Source of the DNA: Clostridia bacterium
GTDB taxonomy: Bacteria; Bacillota; Clostridia; Oscillospirales; CAG-382
DNA: 62,782 nt
Reading direction: 5' to 3'
Assembly (NCBI GenBank): GCA_017620655.1
Contig: JAGAUT010000004.1
Coordinates: 1 to 62,782 of the forward strand
Shown here one piece after another: positions 1 to 9,107 of the stretch. Both the position numbers and the translations under genes were made by a program. Within the stretch, counting starts at the first letter, position 1; each line of letters opens with the position of its first letter. Under the pieces are notes generated by a model, which saw nothing but the letters and a program-made list of their open reading frames with translations, made no database searches and had not been told where the DNA came from.

Positions 1-5
1 AACAT

Positions 6-372
6 CGAGGGGGCAACATTCCAATTACATCTTCGCTGTTTGGGCGATGAAAAGGTTGGCAAAAAATAAAGCTTCTTCGCCATTACCGACGCCAGTCGGA
101 CGATAGAGAAAATTGCGGGATAGTAGTTTTTGTAACGCAAAAGCGAGATTGCGGATGGGGGAGCCTCCGCGGCTCGCAAAAATCTGAGCGAAGCGGTAAT
201 TTTTGCAGAGCGGTCGGTTTTGGTTCGTTTTCCCGAGTGAAAATGAACAGAAATGGTTCGTTGAAGCGACACCGAAGGCTTGTTCTTCACGAGCATTCCC
301 CGTACGTTTGCCCGCGGGGGCTCCCCGCCGCACTCCGCAGAGTGCGAAACTCCCCAAACGCTGCAGTTTCAC
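6..372 (+). repeat. Composite dispersed repeat, copy 1 (modules E + A1)
   Basis: This non-coding stretch before the mreD-like gene is closely matched by 4573-4920: the same opening block, a GATAGTAGTTTTTGTAACGC block and then the stem-loop module A1 (208-328). A1 has the core AAGCGACACCGAAGG at 264-278 and a terminal hairpin GCGGGG-gct-CCCCGC at 314-328. A minus-strand reading frame crosses it but has no coding character. Repeat by direct comparison; any mobility is inference. Confidence 0.8.
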
Positions 373-454
373 CCCCTGAATTATGAAGGGAAAATAAATA
401 ATCACCTGTGTAGGACGGGCGTTGAAGGCCTGCCTGCAAGTTAGGAACTAAAAT

Positions 455-982
455 ATGAGTTACAGTTACAAAAAAGACGAAAAATCAAAGCACATATTTC
501 TTATCATAACGGCACTTGTGTGTTTTCTTTTGGCAAGCTCGGTGCTTCCCTTTATGAAATCGGCTAAAAGCGCATATCCCGTGCCGGACATCATGCTTTG
601 CTTTGTATGCGCGCTTGTATCCTTCACCGACATAAAAAAAGCGGGGATATATGCACTTTCTCTCGGCTTTCTTGCCGACCTTTTCGTAAATCCCCCGTCA
701 AATCTTTCGCCCCTTGTTTATCTCGGCTGCGCCGTTGTTGCAATGCTGTGCCAGAGGCATTTTTCAAGGGTCGGAACGCTGGCAATTGCCATAAGCGTTA
801 TTCCTTGCTCACTCATAAAGCAGCTTGTAATCATCGCAGTTTCTGCTCTTACCCTGGATGGCAGAGGGGCTGCGGCTGCGGCTTTGCCGCTGATTCCTCA
901 GGGACTTATCATCGACTTTGCATGTGCAATTGTGACGGCATTTGTCATGAGGGTCGTCTGCAGAAAACTGAGACTCGGATAA
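455..982 (+). CDS. Small integral membrane protein, MreD-like
   Basis: A 175-residue protein made almost wholly of hydrophobic segments (about residues 14-32, 45-62, 66-78, 84-100, 104-130, 145-165). Length and the pattern PDIMLCFVCAL...GFLADLF resemble MreD, the rod-shape membrane protein that works with MreB and MreC in cell-wall elongation. The mreB and mreC genes are not in view, so context gives no support. The start at 455 follows AGGAAC. It is followed 37 bp later by the phosphofructokinase gene with no terminator seen, so co-transcription is possible. It could be another small membrane protein. Confidence 0.5.
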   Translation: MSYSYKKDEKSKHIFLIITALVCFLLASSVLPFMKSAKSAYPVPDIMLCFVCALVSFTDIKKAGIYALSLGFLADLFVNPPSNLSPLVYLGCAVVAMLCQRHFSRVGTLAIAISVIPCSLIKQLVIIAVSALTLDGRGAAAAALPLIPQGLIIDFACAIVTAFVMRVVCRKLRLG

Positions 983-1019
983 AATTTTTAACATAAAACA
1001 CTCATATAGGAGAATCGCC

Positions 1020-2261
1020 ATGTTAACTCTAAAAGCAAACGCCGTTGTGGGTCAGTCGGGAGGTCCGACAGCCGCAATAAACGCAACACTTGCAGGTGTT
1101 ATCAAAGGCTGTCTTGACAGCGAAAAAATTGAAACCGTTTACGGCATGAAAAACGGTGTCGAGGGTCTTATGAAGGAGGATTTAATCAACCTTAACCACT
1201 ACTTTGAAAAGAATCCCTCACAGCTCGACCTTCTTGCTCTCACCCCTGCCGCAGCCCTCGGCTCCTGCAGAAAAAAGATAAAGACTGACGAAGAAATCGA
1301 AGAAATCTACAAGGTGCTTGTCAAGAACAACATCGGGTATTTCTTTTACATAGGCGGCAACGACAGCATGGACACAATCGACAAGCTGTCGGACTATGCC
1401 CGCAGAAACGAAGGCACGGATTTGCCCGACATAAAGTTTATCGGTATCCCCAAGACCATCGACAACGACCTTGACATCACCGACCACACACCCGGCTACG
1501 GCTCGGCTGCAAAGTTTGTTGCAACCACCATGCAGGAAATCTGCAGAGACTGTGCCGTTTACACAAAGAAGGCGGTTACAATCGTCGAAATCATGGGCAG
1601 AGACGCAGGCTGGCTCACGGCTTCAAGCGTTCTTGCAAAGTTTCTTGCCGGCGCAGGTCCCGACCTTGTATATCTTCCCGAAAAGGTGTTTGACGAGGAA
1701 AGCTTCATAAAAGACGTCAACAAGAAGCTCCAGAATCCCGACAAGCCATATGTTGTTGTTGCGATTTCCGAGGGCATAAAGTTTGCTGACGGCAGCTACG
1801 TCGGCGAAAAGAAGACGGGCAGCTACGATGACCCCTTCGGCCACACAATGCTTGCAGGTGCAGGCAAGGTGCTTGAGGCGCTTGTCAACGAAAAAATCGG
1901 CTGCAAGTGCCGTTCGGTTGAGCTTAATGTCCTGCAGAGATGTGCTTCCCACGTTGCTTCAAAGTGCGACATCGAGGAATCGAGACGCATAGGCGAATCG
2001 GGCGTAAAGCATGCGGTCAAGGGTGAAACCGGCAAGATGATGTGCTTCAGACGCCTGAAGAATTCCGACGTTTACCGCGTTGAGATTTACCCCGAGGATG
2101 TAAGAAACATTGCCAACAAGGTAAAGGGCATTCCCGATAATTTCCTCTCCTCCGACTCGCAGGGCGTCAACGACAGATGCATCGACTACATGCTTCCCCT
2201 CATCAAGGGCGAAAACGATGTGATTTACGAGGACGGTCTGCCGGTTCATTTCGAGTTTTAA
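1020..2261 (+). CDS. pfp: Pyrophosphate-dependent 6-phosphofructokinase
   Basis: Cytoplasmic phosphofructokinase (413 aa) converting fructose 6-phosphate to fructose 1,6-bisphosphate in glycolysis. The glycine-rich start GQSGGPTAAIN (11-21), GGNDS (112-116), PKTIDND (144-150) and MGRDAGWLTA (192-201) are family signatures. Asp where ATP enzymes have the second Gly of GGDGS, and Lys in PKTIDND where ATP enzymes have Gly, are the known markers of pyrophosphate as phosphoryl donor, so the reaction is probably reversible. AGGAGA precedes the ATG. A strong promoter for the next gene lies just downstream. Confidence 0.93.
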   Translation: MLTLKANAVVGQSGGPTAAINATLAGVIKGCLDSEKIETVYGMKNGVEGLMKEDLINLNHYFEKNPSQLDLLALTPAAALGSCRKKIKTDEEIEEIYKVLVKNNIGYFFYIGGNDSMDTIDKLSDYARRNEGTDLPDIKFIGIPKTIDNDLDITDHTPGYGSAAKFVATTMQEICRDCAVYTKKAVTIVEIMGRDAGWLTASSVLAKFLAGAGPDLVYLPEKVFDEESFIKDVNKKLQNPDKPYVVVAISEGIKFADGSYVGEKKTGSYDDPFGHTMLAGAGKVLEALVNEKIGCKCRSVELNVLQRCASHVASKCDIEESRRIGESGVKHAVKGETGKMMCFRRLKNSDVYRVEIYPEDVRNIANKVKGIPDNFLSSDSQGVNDRCIDYMLPLIKGENDVIYEDGLPVHFEF

Positions 2262-2333
2262 AACAGGGTATGTGCAATTTGCTCGACACAAGGCTTTTTT
2301 GATGTGCAGTATAACTAAAAAAATATATTGTGC

Positions 2334-2362
2334 TTGACATTCATACACTTTTGGTGTACAAT
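2334..2362 (+). promoter_or_regulatory. Promoter of the solute-binding lipoprotein gene
   Basis: TTGACA (2334-2339), 17-bp spacer, TACAAT (2357-2362). The spacer contains a short inverted repeat TACAC-ttttg-GTGTA that could be an operator. About 90 nt of leader follow before the ATG at 2461. Confidence 0.85.
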
Positions 2363-2460
2363 AAAATAGTTAAAATAGGATGAGTACCTGTTTGTCTGCC
2401 ATGCTAGGGATGAGGTATGTGCGGACATAATGCGTATTATTTTGGGAGGAACCACACAGC

Positions 2461-4263
2461 ATGAAAAAAACAAGATTTCTTTCACTTTTACTTGCAGTGC
2501 TTATGACAGCATCTACGCTTCTCTTTACCGGTTGTTCCGAGGGTGAAGAGGAAAAGAAGGAAAGTGCCAACACAAGTACAAGAGAAATTATAGCCCTCAA
2601 CATGTATATCCTTACCGAGGACTCCACAACAGAAGAAGCCGCTGACAGAGTTCAGATGGCACTCAACGAAATTCTTCTGCCCAACTACAAGACAATGCTT
2701 AAAATCAATTACCTCACAGAGGAGAATTACTGGGATGCCATTGACAAGGCATTCGAGGAAACAGACCCCGAGGTTAACGATTCCACAACAAGCGCAAAGG
2801 TTGTAGGCACAGAAAAGATGGATTTTGCGGAAACAATCGAATACATCTTCCAGGACACAACAACCGACATCGAGCTTGACATTCCCCAGATTGACATTCT
2901 TGTTGCCAACGACTACGAAAAGTACACAGAACTTGCAAACGACGGCAAGCTCCGCGGTCTCAGACAGTATCTCGACTATGACAGCAAGATTCTTAAGACA
3001 AGCATTCATCCTACATTCATGTCTGCTGCACAGGTTGGTACCGAAATCTACGGTATCCCCACAAACATTGGTGTTGATGCAGGCGAATATACATACCTTG
3101 TATTCAACGAGGATCTTCTCAAAAAGTACGGCTATCAGATAAAGGACCTCACAAACTATTCCGCAACTCCCTTTGCAAACTACATGGCTGCCATCAAGGC
3201 AGGCGAGCCCGGCATCTGGCCCGTATCCGGCCCTATCGGACTTTCCGGTGCGGAATTCTATGACGATGCATTCATCGTTGTTCCTGCAGGTCTTCAGTAC
3301 ATTGCCAACGACTGCAAGCCTACCTTCATGTACAACCTTTACAACACAAATCAGGCGGCAGTTGAAAACTATGCAAAGCTCGGTTACTATCCTGCACCCG
3401 GCACAGCCGGAGCAAATGCAAAGTATGCAGTAAAGCTTGAAACATCCAAGGAGCTTCTCACAGCAGACGAGGACAAGAGATGGACAGAGGCAGACGGCAC
3501 AACATATGTAAGATATCTCTTTGACATACCCAGAGTTTCCGTTGAAGAAGCATTCTCCAGCGTAATGTGCGTAAGTGCAACAAGCCCCGTTCCCGAAAGA
3601 GCAATGGAAATTATCACACTCTTCCAGACAAACGAAGAGCTTGCAAACCTCCTCCAGTACGGTATTGAAGGTGTCAACTACCAGATTGACGAGCGTGACG
3701 ACAGTCTCATTATGATGGACGACACATACGCAATGGACAATCTTGTAACAGGCAACACATTCATCAAGTATCCTGTTGACAACGATAAGGATTACCTCAA
3801 GAAGTGCATTGCTTCCAACCTTGGAACTGCACCCAGCGCATTCCTCGGCTTCAACCTCGACCTTAGCGGCGTTGAAAAGAGCCAGTATGAAACAGTAAAG
3901 AACATTCTCAACTCCGGCAAGAAGGCTGTTGAAAACGGTGCTTCCTACGACGCAGTGAGAAAGATTATCAACCGTGAGCTTATTCTTCTCGGTTACGAAT
4001 ATGTTTCCACAACAGACCTTGCAGGTATCTACGGTAAGGTTCAGCTTGCACAGAGACAGCTTGCATCTCCCATCGCTCAGAACTTCAGACTCAGCGAAGA
4101 AATCATGAACTACAATGCACACTGCGGCATGGTTCTTGAAGAAGCAGTTATCGAAGAACCCGAAGAGGAAACTGCTGAGGGCGAAGAAGCTGCCGAAGGT
4201 ACAGAAGGCGAAGCAGCTGAAGGTGCTGAAGAAGCAGTTGAAGGTGAAGAGGCTGCTGAATAA
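2461..4263 (+). CDS. Extracellular solute-binding lipoprotein (ABC-type, orphan)
   Basis: A 600-residue secreted lipoprotein. The N-terminus has basic residues, a hydrophobic core and a lipobox-like LLFTGC, with Cys25 as the likely lipid attachment site. The body resembles the large family 1 sugar-binding proteins of ABC transporters (phrase VDAGEYTYLVFNEDLLKKYGY and a two-lobe length). It ends in a low-complexity Glu/Ala/Gly tail of about 40 residues. No permease or ATPase gene is adjacent, so its transport partner must lie elsewhere. The start follows GGGAGG. It has its own promoter (2334) and terminator (4298). Substrate unknown. Confidence 0.75.
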   Translation: MKKTRFLSLLLAVLMTASTLLFTGCSEGEEEKKESANTSTREIIALNMYILTEDSTTEEAADRVQMALNEILLPNYKTMLKINYLTEENYWDAIDKAFEETDPEVNDSTTSAKVVGTEKMDFAETIEYIFQDTTTDIELDIPQIDILVANDYEKYTELANDGKLRGLRQYLDYDSKILKTSIHPTFMSAAQVGTEIYGIPTNIGVDAGEYTYLVFNEDLLKKYGYQIKDLTNYSATPFANYMAAIKAGEPGIWPVSGPIGLSGAEFYDDAFIVVPAGLQYIANDCKPTFMYNLYNTNQAAVENYAKLGYYPAPGTAGANAKYAVKLETSKELLTADEDKRWTEADGTTYVRYLFDIPRVSVEEAFSSVMCVSATSPVPERAMEIITLFQTNEELANLLQYGIEGVNYQIDERDDSLIMMDDTYAMDNLVTGNTFIKYPVDNDKDYLKKCIASNLGTAPSAFLGFNLDLSGVEKSQYETVKNILNSGKKAVENGASYDAVRKIINRELILLGYEYVSTTDLAGIYGKVQLAQRQLASPIAQNFRLSEEIMNYNAHCGMVLEEAVIEEPEEETAEGEEAAEGTEGEAAEGAEEAVEGEEAAE

Positions 4264-4297
4264 GCAGGTTTGAAGAAATTAAGTGAATTACATGACG

Positions 4298-4332
4298 CCC
4301 CGAGGCCGAAAGGTTTCGGGGTTGTTTTTTTG
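4298..4332 (+). terminator. Rho-independent terminator
   Basis: A 10-bp stem (4298-4307 with 4312-4321, two G-U pairs) closed by a GAAA tetraloop, followed by TTGTTTTTTT. It ends the lipoprotein transcript. Confidence 0.92.
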
Positions 4333-4375
4333 TGCTCAAAAATTGAAATGTTAAGGAGCTGTTTCGGCACTGCGG

Positions 4376-4570
4376 ACGGCGGGGGGAGTTTCGCTGTTGC
4401 GACAGCGACCTTCTTTCGGCCCGCCCCGAAAGAAGGCAAAGACGCTCCACTCAAAAAGAGGGGATGGCTCGACACCAATCCCTGCAAAAAAGGAAATGTC
4501 AGTGAGTCTGCGCTGACTTCCCCTCTTTCGCCGTGGCGGCTTATCTCCCCACACTTGGTGTTGGTGCGAC
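4376..4570 (-). repeat. Dispersed repeat module F, copy 2
   Basis: Inverted relative to 23776-24050. Both copies share the block AAGCCGCCACGGCGAAAGAG and, further on, CCATCCCCTCTTTTTGAGTG, followed by a long hairpin. Here the hairpin is an 11-bp stem (4409-4419 with 4426-4436). The hairpin sequences differ between copies while keeping pairing, pointing to selection on structure. No gene seen. Confidence 0.7.
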
Positions 4571-4572
4571 AA

Positions 4573-4920
4573 TGAGGGGGCAACATTCCAATTACATCAT
4601 CGGCATTTGGGCGACAAAGACGGTTTGTGTAAAATAAACCTAGCCCGCCATAACCGCCTTTGGCGGACGATAGAGTGGTTTTCGGGATAGTAGTTTTTGT
4701 AACGCAAAAGCGAGATTTTGGGTGGAGGGGCTCCGCGCCCGGCAAAAATCTGAGCGAAGCGGTAATTTTTGCAGAGCGGTCGGTTTTGGTTCATTTTCCC
4801 GAGTGAAAATGAACAGAAATGGTTCGTTGAAGCGACACCGAAGGCTTGTTCTTCACGAGCATTCCCCGTGCGTTGCCAGCGGGTGCTACCCGCCGTGCGT
4901 TGTCAGTGGGGCTCCCCGCA
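4573..4920 (+). repeat. Composite dispersed repeat, copy 2 (modules E + A2)
   Basis: Second copy of the composite repeat at 6-372, in the same orientation. Module A2 (4773-4895) has the core AAGCGACACCGAAGG at 4830-4844 and the terminal hairpin GCGGGT-gct-ACCCGC at 4879-4893, a compensated change relative to copy 1. With module F it fills most of the 850-bp gap between the lipoprotein and SLH genes. Confidence 0.8.
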
Positions 4921-5031
4921 AAATCATGGAACTTTTTCCTGCTTTCTGCGTCAAACATATGTTGAATAAAATAACGAAAATGTCTAAAATGAAAACAATT
5001 GAGACATTGGAAGAAATTTGCCGAAAAGCAC

Positions 5032-5060
5032 TTGTCAAAGGCATATTTTTAGTGTATCAT
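5032..5060 (+). promoter_or_regulatory. Promoter of the SLH protein gene
   Basis: TTGTCA (5032-5037), 17-bp spacer, TATCAT (5055-5060). The leader to the ATG at 5114 is about 45 nt and contains AAAGGAAG as ribosome binding site. Confidence 0.75.
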
Positions 5061-5113
5061 ATTAATTGAATAAGGGGAGGTATACCCCGTAAAACCTGAA
5101 AGGAAGAGAAAAC

Positions 5114-8100
5114 ATGAAAAAGTTCGGAAAACTCGGCGCCATTGCTTTATTTTCCCTCTGCATCTGCATGATCTGCTGCTTTGCGGTAAATGCGGCTGAG
5201 CTCACTGACATAGGCGGTCACTGGGCAAAGGAATATATTGAATACGGCGTTGAAAAAGGCTACATCAGCGGTTACGCAGACGGCACATTCCTGCCTGACA
5301 AGACTGTAACAAGAGCTGAATTCTCAAAAATGATCAACAGCGCAGTAAAGCTTACTGCCGTTGGTACTGCAAAGGCCGACTTCAAGGACGTTAATAATAA
5401 CGACTGGTACTTCAACGAAGTCAAGAAGGCTGAAAATGCAGGCTATATAGCAGGCTACGAAGACGGTACATTCCGTCCCTCCAATTCCGTTACACGTCAG
5501 GAAGCGGCGGTTATTCTTTCAAGAATCGTTCTTCCCGTGACACAAAGAGCCGACATCAATTCCTTCGGCGACGGCGACAAGATTGACACCTGGGCAACAG
5601 ACGCAGTTACAATGATTGCGGCTAAGGGCTACATCAAGGGTGACGAAAACAAGAACTTCAACCCCAAGGGTGCTCTTACACGTTCTCAGGCTGCAAAGCT
5701 TATCTGCGAATTCGTCAAGAACGAAAACATCGTAAACAGAAACCAGAACGTTACGGAAGGCGGCAAGGAAATCATCTATTCCGAAGCCCTCTTTACAGAC
5801 GATATCGTTATCGACATCGAGGGTGCTGAAGAACTTACGGTAACATTCAAGGACTGCCGTGTTCTCGGTAATGTTTACATCAAGAACGAGCTTGCAGATG
5901 TTGCACTTGAAAACACAAAAATCAAGAACCTTTACCTTGATGCAAACGACATTTTTGTAAAGGCTGACAAGTCAAGCGAAGTAAAGAATGCAAACGTAAA
6001 CCACGGTGTAACACTTTCGGGCAGCTCATTCAAGAACGTTGTTCTTTCGGGCGACGATCTTTCAAGCGGTCTTGTAAAGCTTAACGGTACTTTTGATAAG
6101 GTTGAGGTATCGGGCGACGCTATTGTTACAGCCGATGTTGTAAAGAGCCTTGCTGTTACAGACAAGGTGAGCCTTACAATTCAGTCGGGTACAATCGAAA
6201 AGCTTGAAGCGGCTTCCTCTGCAAAGGGCGCAACAATTACTCTTTCCAAGAAGACTGTTGTTGAAAAGGCTGACAACAAGGCTGCAGTTACATACACAGG
6301 CAGCGGTACAATCGAAGTTGCAAACAACGAAGTAACAGGCGTGGTATATGACGGCGTTAATGTTGTCAAGACAGAGGGCAAGAAGGGCGACGGCGACAGC
6401 GTTGGCTCAAAGACAGACGACGGCTTCTTCTCCAAGGTTGAAGTAACTCCCGCAAAGGGCAAGACAAATGTTGCAATTTCCGCAAACACCGTATTTACAT
6501 TCATCGAAGAAGTGTTTGACGAAGACGGCGAAAAGATTGATGCCGAATACATCGAGGACAACTTTGAACTCAGACGCGGTTCTGCCACAGGTACAAAGAC
6601 AGGCTTCTCTGCAAAGATTACTTCCAACAAGAAGATTACAATTGACCCTGCTGCAAACCTTAAGAACGGTACAAAGTATTATGTTGTTATTCCCGAAGGC
6701 GTTCTTACATATGAAGACGGAACAGAAAACGGCGAGTATATGACATACTTCACAACAGTTGCGGCTGACGGCAATGAGGATACCTCCGGTTCAGACGATG
6801 ATGACGATGACAATGATGTGGAAATTACATACACTCCTGCCAACGGCAAGTCTGCAAACGTAAACACAGACATCGAAATCGAATTCTCCGAAAAGGTTTA
6901 TAAGTCCTCCTCCAAGAAGGTACTTGATGCGGCTTACTGTGAAGGCACAGCTTTCTCCATCAGAAAGGGCACAAAGTCCGGTGACGAGGTTGATTTCACG
7001 GCTACGGTTGCTTCCACATACAAGAAGGTTACACTTACTCCCGATGAAATGCTCGAACCCGATACAAAGTACTACATCATCGTAAACAAGAAGCTTTACG
7101 ATGCAAGCGGTTCGCTTATTCCTTCCGACTACAGCTATTTTGAAACAGAGGGCGGTCTTGCGGTTACAATTTCTCCCGAAGACGGTGCTACAAATATTTC
7201 CGCAACTCCCGAAATCGTTATCGAATTCTCCGAAACTGTTCTCAACTACGACGGCAAGGCTCTTACAGCCGCAGACGTTGAAGATGTTGTTGAAATCAGA
7301 TTGGGCACAAAGTCAGGCGAAGCTGTAAGCTTTACTGCCGAAGTTATGACAGGCTCAAAGAAGGTTGTTATTACTCCCGATGAGCTTACAGTAGGCAAGA
7401 AGTACTGCATCATCCTTCCCGAAGAGGCATTTACAGGCAAGGAAAGCGAAGAGGTAAACGAAGAGGTTATTTCCTACTTCACTGTTGCTTCCGCCACAGC
7501 TCCCATGATTACTCCCGCCGACGGCAAGAGAAATGTGGGCGTTGATACTCAGATTGAAATCAAGTTTGCAGATAAGCTCTATGCTTACAAGGAAGTAAAG
7601 GGTTCTATTGCAAAGAAGGATGAGCTTACAAGCGACAACATCGCAGAATACTTTGAAGAGGTTGACGCAATCAAGCTCAGAAGAAAGTCCTCCACAGGTA
7701 CAGAAGTCAAGTGCGATGTTGATATCTCCTCTGACGGTACAACTGTCATTCTTACTCCCAGGACTGAACTTGGAGTAAACCTGGAATTCTATGTAGTTGT
7801 TAAGACTGCATTCTATGTAGGTACAAAGAGCACAAACAAGACAGCTACAACAAGCTTCTCCACAAACGAAGCACTCACCCCCACATTCTCCGTTGAAGAC
7901 GGCGATAAGGGTATTGAGGTTGATACTGCATTCAAGATTTCCTTCGACGAAAACATCTTCAACAGCGAAGGCGACGAGCTTACAAAGAACGACGTTGTAA
8001 ACGATGTTGTAAGACTTTACAAGAAGAACGGCGGTGAAGATGTTGACTTCGGTGCAAAGGTTGCAGGCAGAGTTATCACAATCACTCCCGATGAAGACCT

Positions 8101-8896
8101 TGAAGGCGGTACGGAATATGTGCTTGCGGTAAACTCCGGCTCTGTTACAAACAACAGCGGTGTTACAAATCAGGCGTACAGTGTAAGCTTCAAGACAGAA
8201 AGCAAGGTTATCAAGACAGTTACATGTACTCCTCACGGTACAAAGGCGACAAATGAAAGTATTTATGTAAATCCTGTCATTGAATTTGCTAGCCCCATCT
8301 ATAAGTCCACAGGCGGCGATGTTACTTCCAAGTACGCAGGCAACTACATTCTCCTCAGAGAAAAGAGCTCTACAGGCAAAGAAGTCAGCTGCACAGTTGA
8401 AGTGAGCGACGATTTCAAGACATTCACTATCATTCCTGATGAACCCCTTGAAAACGGCAAGAAGTACTATGTGACAGTTACTTCCGGCAGATTTGCATAT
8501 GAAGATGAATCTTCGGTTGGTTCAAAGTCCTTCTACTTCACAACAACAAGCGAAGCCGAAGAAGAACCCCTTGAATGTCCCATCTGCGGCGGCGAACACG
8601 AAGAGGCTGACTGCCCCGAAAACGAACCCGATGTTCCCGTAGTTGAATGTCCCTTCTGCTTCGAGCCTCACACCGAGGATGAGCACGTTTGCTCCAAGTG
8701 CGGTGACACAGGTCACGAAATCGCAAGATGGTGCGAAACATGCCAAATCCACACTCATGAAACAAGTGACGAACACTGCGAAGAGTGCGGTCTCTACATC
8801 GAAGATTGCGAAGGTCATGAAACCGAAACACCTGAAACTCCCGAAACACCCGAAACACCTGAGGTGCCTGAAACTCCCGAAGGCGGAAATGAATAA
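5114..8896 (+). CDS. S-layer homology (SLH) domain surface protein with Ig-like repeats and Cys-rich tail
   Basis: A 1260-residue exported protein. The signal peptide covers about residues 1-28. Three SLH domains (about 31-80, 88-140, 150-203, each with GY..G or GY.KG and TR.E/Q signatures) anchor it to cell-wall polymers. Then comes a beta-rich spacer (about 215-430). Six bacterial Ig-like (SbsA/Big_5 type) repeats follow at about 440-1150, recognisable by P.dG...v.....I.F.e.vy. An unusual Cys/His-rich segment holds several CxxC pairs (about 1153-1235), and the C-terminus is a Glu-Thr-Pro repeat. The role is likely structural or adhesive at the cell surface; the ligand is unknown. Monocistronic: own promoter and terminator. 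Confidence 0.88.
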   Translation: MKKFGKLGAIALFSLCICMICCFAVNAAELTDIGGHWAKEYIEYGVEKGYISGYADGTFLPDKTVTRAEFSKMINSAVKLTAVGTAKADFKDVNNNDWYFNEVKKAENAGYIAGYEDGTFRPSNSVTRQEAAVILSRIVLPVTQRADINSFGDGDKIDTWATDAVTMIAAKGYIKGDENKNFNPKGALTRSQAAKLICEFVKNENIVNRNQNVTEGGKEIIYSEALFTDDIVIDIEGAEELTVTFKDCRVLGNVYIKNELADVALENTKIKNLYLDANDIFVKADKSSEVKNANVNHGVTLSGSSFKNVVLSGDDLSSGLVKLNGTFDKVEVSGDAIVTADVVKSLAVTDKVSLTIQSGTIEKLEAASSAKGATITLSKKTVVEKADNKAAVTYTGSGTIEVANNEVTGVVYDGVNVVKTEGKKGDGDSVGSKTDDGFFSKVEVTPAKGKTNVAISANTVFTFIEEVFDEDGEKIDAEYIEDNFELRRGSATGTKTGFSAKITSNKKITIDPAANLKNGTKYYVVIPEGVLTYEDGTENGEYMTYFTTVAADGNEDTSGSDDDDDDNDVEITYTPANGKSANVNTDIEIEFSEKVYKSSSKKVLDAAYCEGTAFSIRKGTKSGDEVDFTATVASTYKKVTLTPDEMLEPDTKYYIIVNKKLYDASGSLIPSDYSYFETEGGLAVTISPEDGATNISATPEIVIEFSETVLNYDGKALTAADVEDVVEIRLGTKSGEAVSFTAEVMTGSKKVVITPDELTVGKKYCIILPEEAFTGKESEEVNEEVISYFTVASATAPMITPADGKRNVGVDTQIEIKFADKLYAYKEVKGSIAKKDELTSDNIAEYFEEVDAIKLRRKSSTGTEVKCDVDISSDGTTVILTPRTELGVNLEFYVVVKTAFYVGTKSTNKTATTSFSTNEALTPTFSVEDGDKGIEVDTAFKISFDENIFNSEGDELTKNDVVNDVVRLYKKNGGEDVDFGAKVAGRVITITPDEDLEGGTEYVLAVNSGSVTNNSGVTNQAYSVSFKTESKVIKTVTCTPHGTKATNESIYVNPVIEFASPIYKSTGGDVTSKYAGNYILLREKSSTGKEVSCTVEVSDDFKTFTIIPDEPLENGKKYYVTVTSGRFAYEDESSVGSKSFYFTTTSEAEEEPLECPICGGEHEEADCPENEPDVPVVECPFCFEPHTEDEHVCSKCGDTGHEIARWCETCQIHTHETSDEHCEECGLYIEDCEGHETETPETPETPETPEVPETPEGGNE

Positions 8897-8912
8897 TTTG
8901 TTATAAACAATT

Positions 8913-8944
8913 AGCCCCGATGCCATTGGCATCGGGGCTTTTCT
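8913..8944 (+). terminator. Rho-independent terminator of the SLH gene
   Basis: Perfect 12-bp stem (8913-8924 with 8928-8939), 3-nt loop, then TTTT. Confidence 0.93.
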
Positions 8945-9001
8945 GTGTACGGCGAAACCGTAGTGTCCGGGGATCTGCAATGTGTTATTTTAAAATTTCA
9001 T

Positions 9002-9107
9002 GTTTGCGTCGGTCGGTGTTTGACCGACGTAAACGGTTATTTAAGCGGCACCGAAGATTTGCATGTTGCTGACTCTGCCCGTGCGTTGCCGGCGGAGGCG
9101 CTCCGCC
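9002..9107 (+). repeat. Covarying stem-loop repeat, copy A3
   Basis: First hairpin CGTCGGTC (9007-9014) with GACCGACG (9022-9029), core AAGCGGCACCGAAG (9043-9056) and terminal hairpin GCGGAG-gcg-CTCCGC inside 9091-9107. The terminal hairpin touches the stop codon of spoIVA, which is read on the other strand. Confidence 0.75.

Noticed and set aside
25..405. Minus-strand 126-codon frame at the window start
   Set aside because: It lies in a dispersed repeat whose second copy at 4573-4920 does not preserve the frame.
2380..2460. Riboswitch before the solute-binding lipoprotein
   Set aside because: The leader is short and I could not match it to a known riboswitch core.
2488..4122. Long minus-strand reading frame opposite the lipoprotein gene
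   Set aside because: It mirrors the codon bias of the real plus-strand gene, is rich in Cys and Val, has no ribosome binding site and no recognisable motif.
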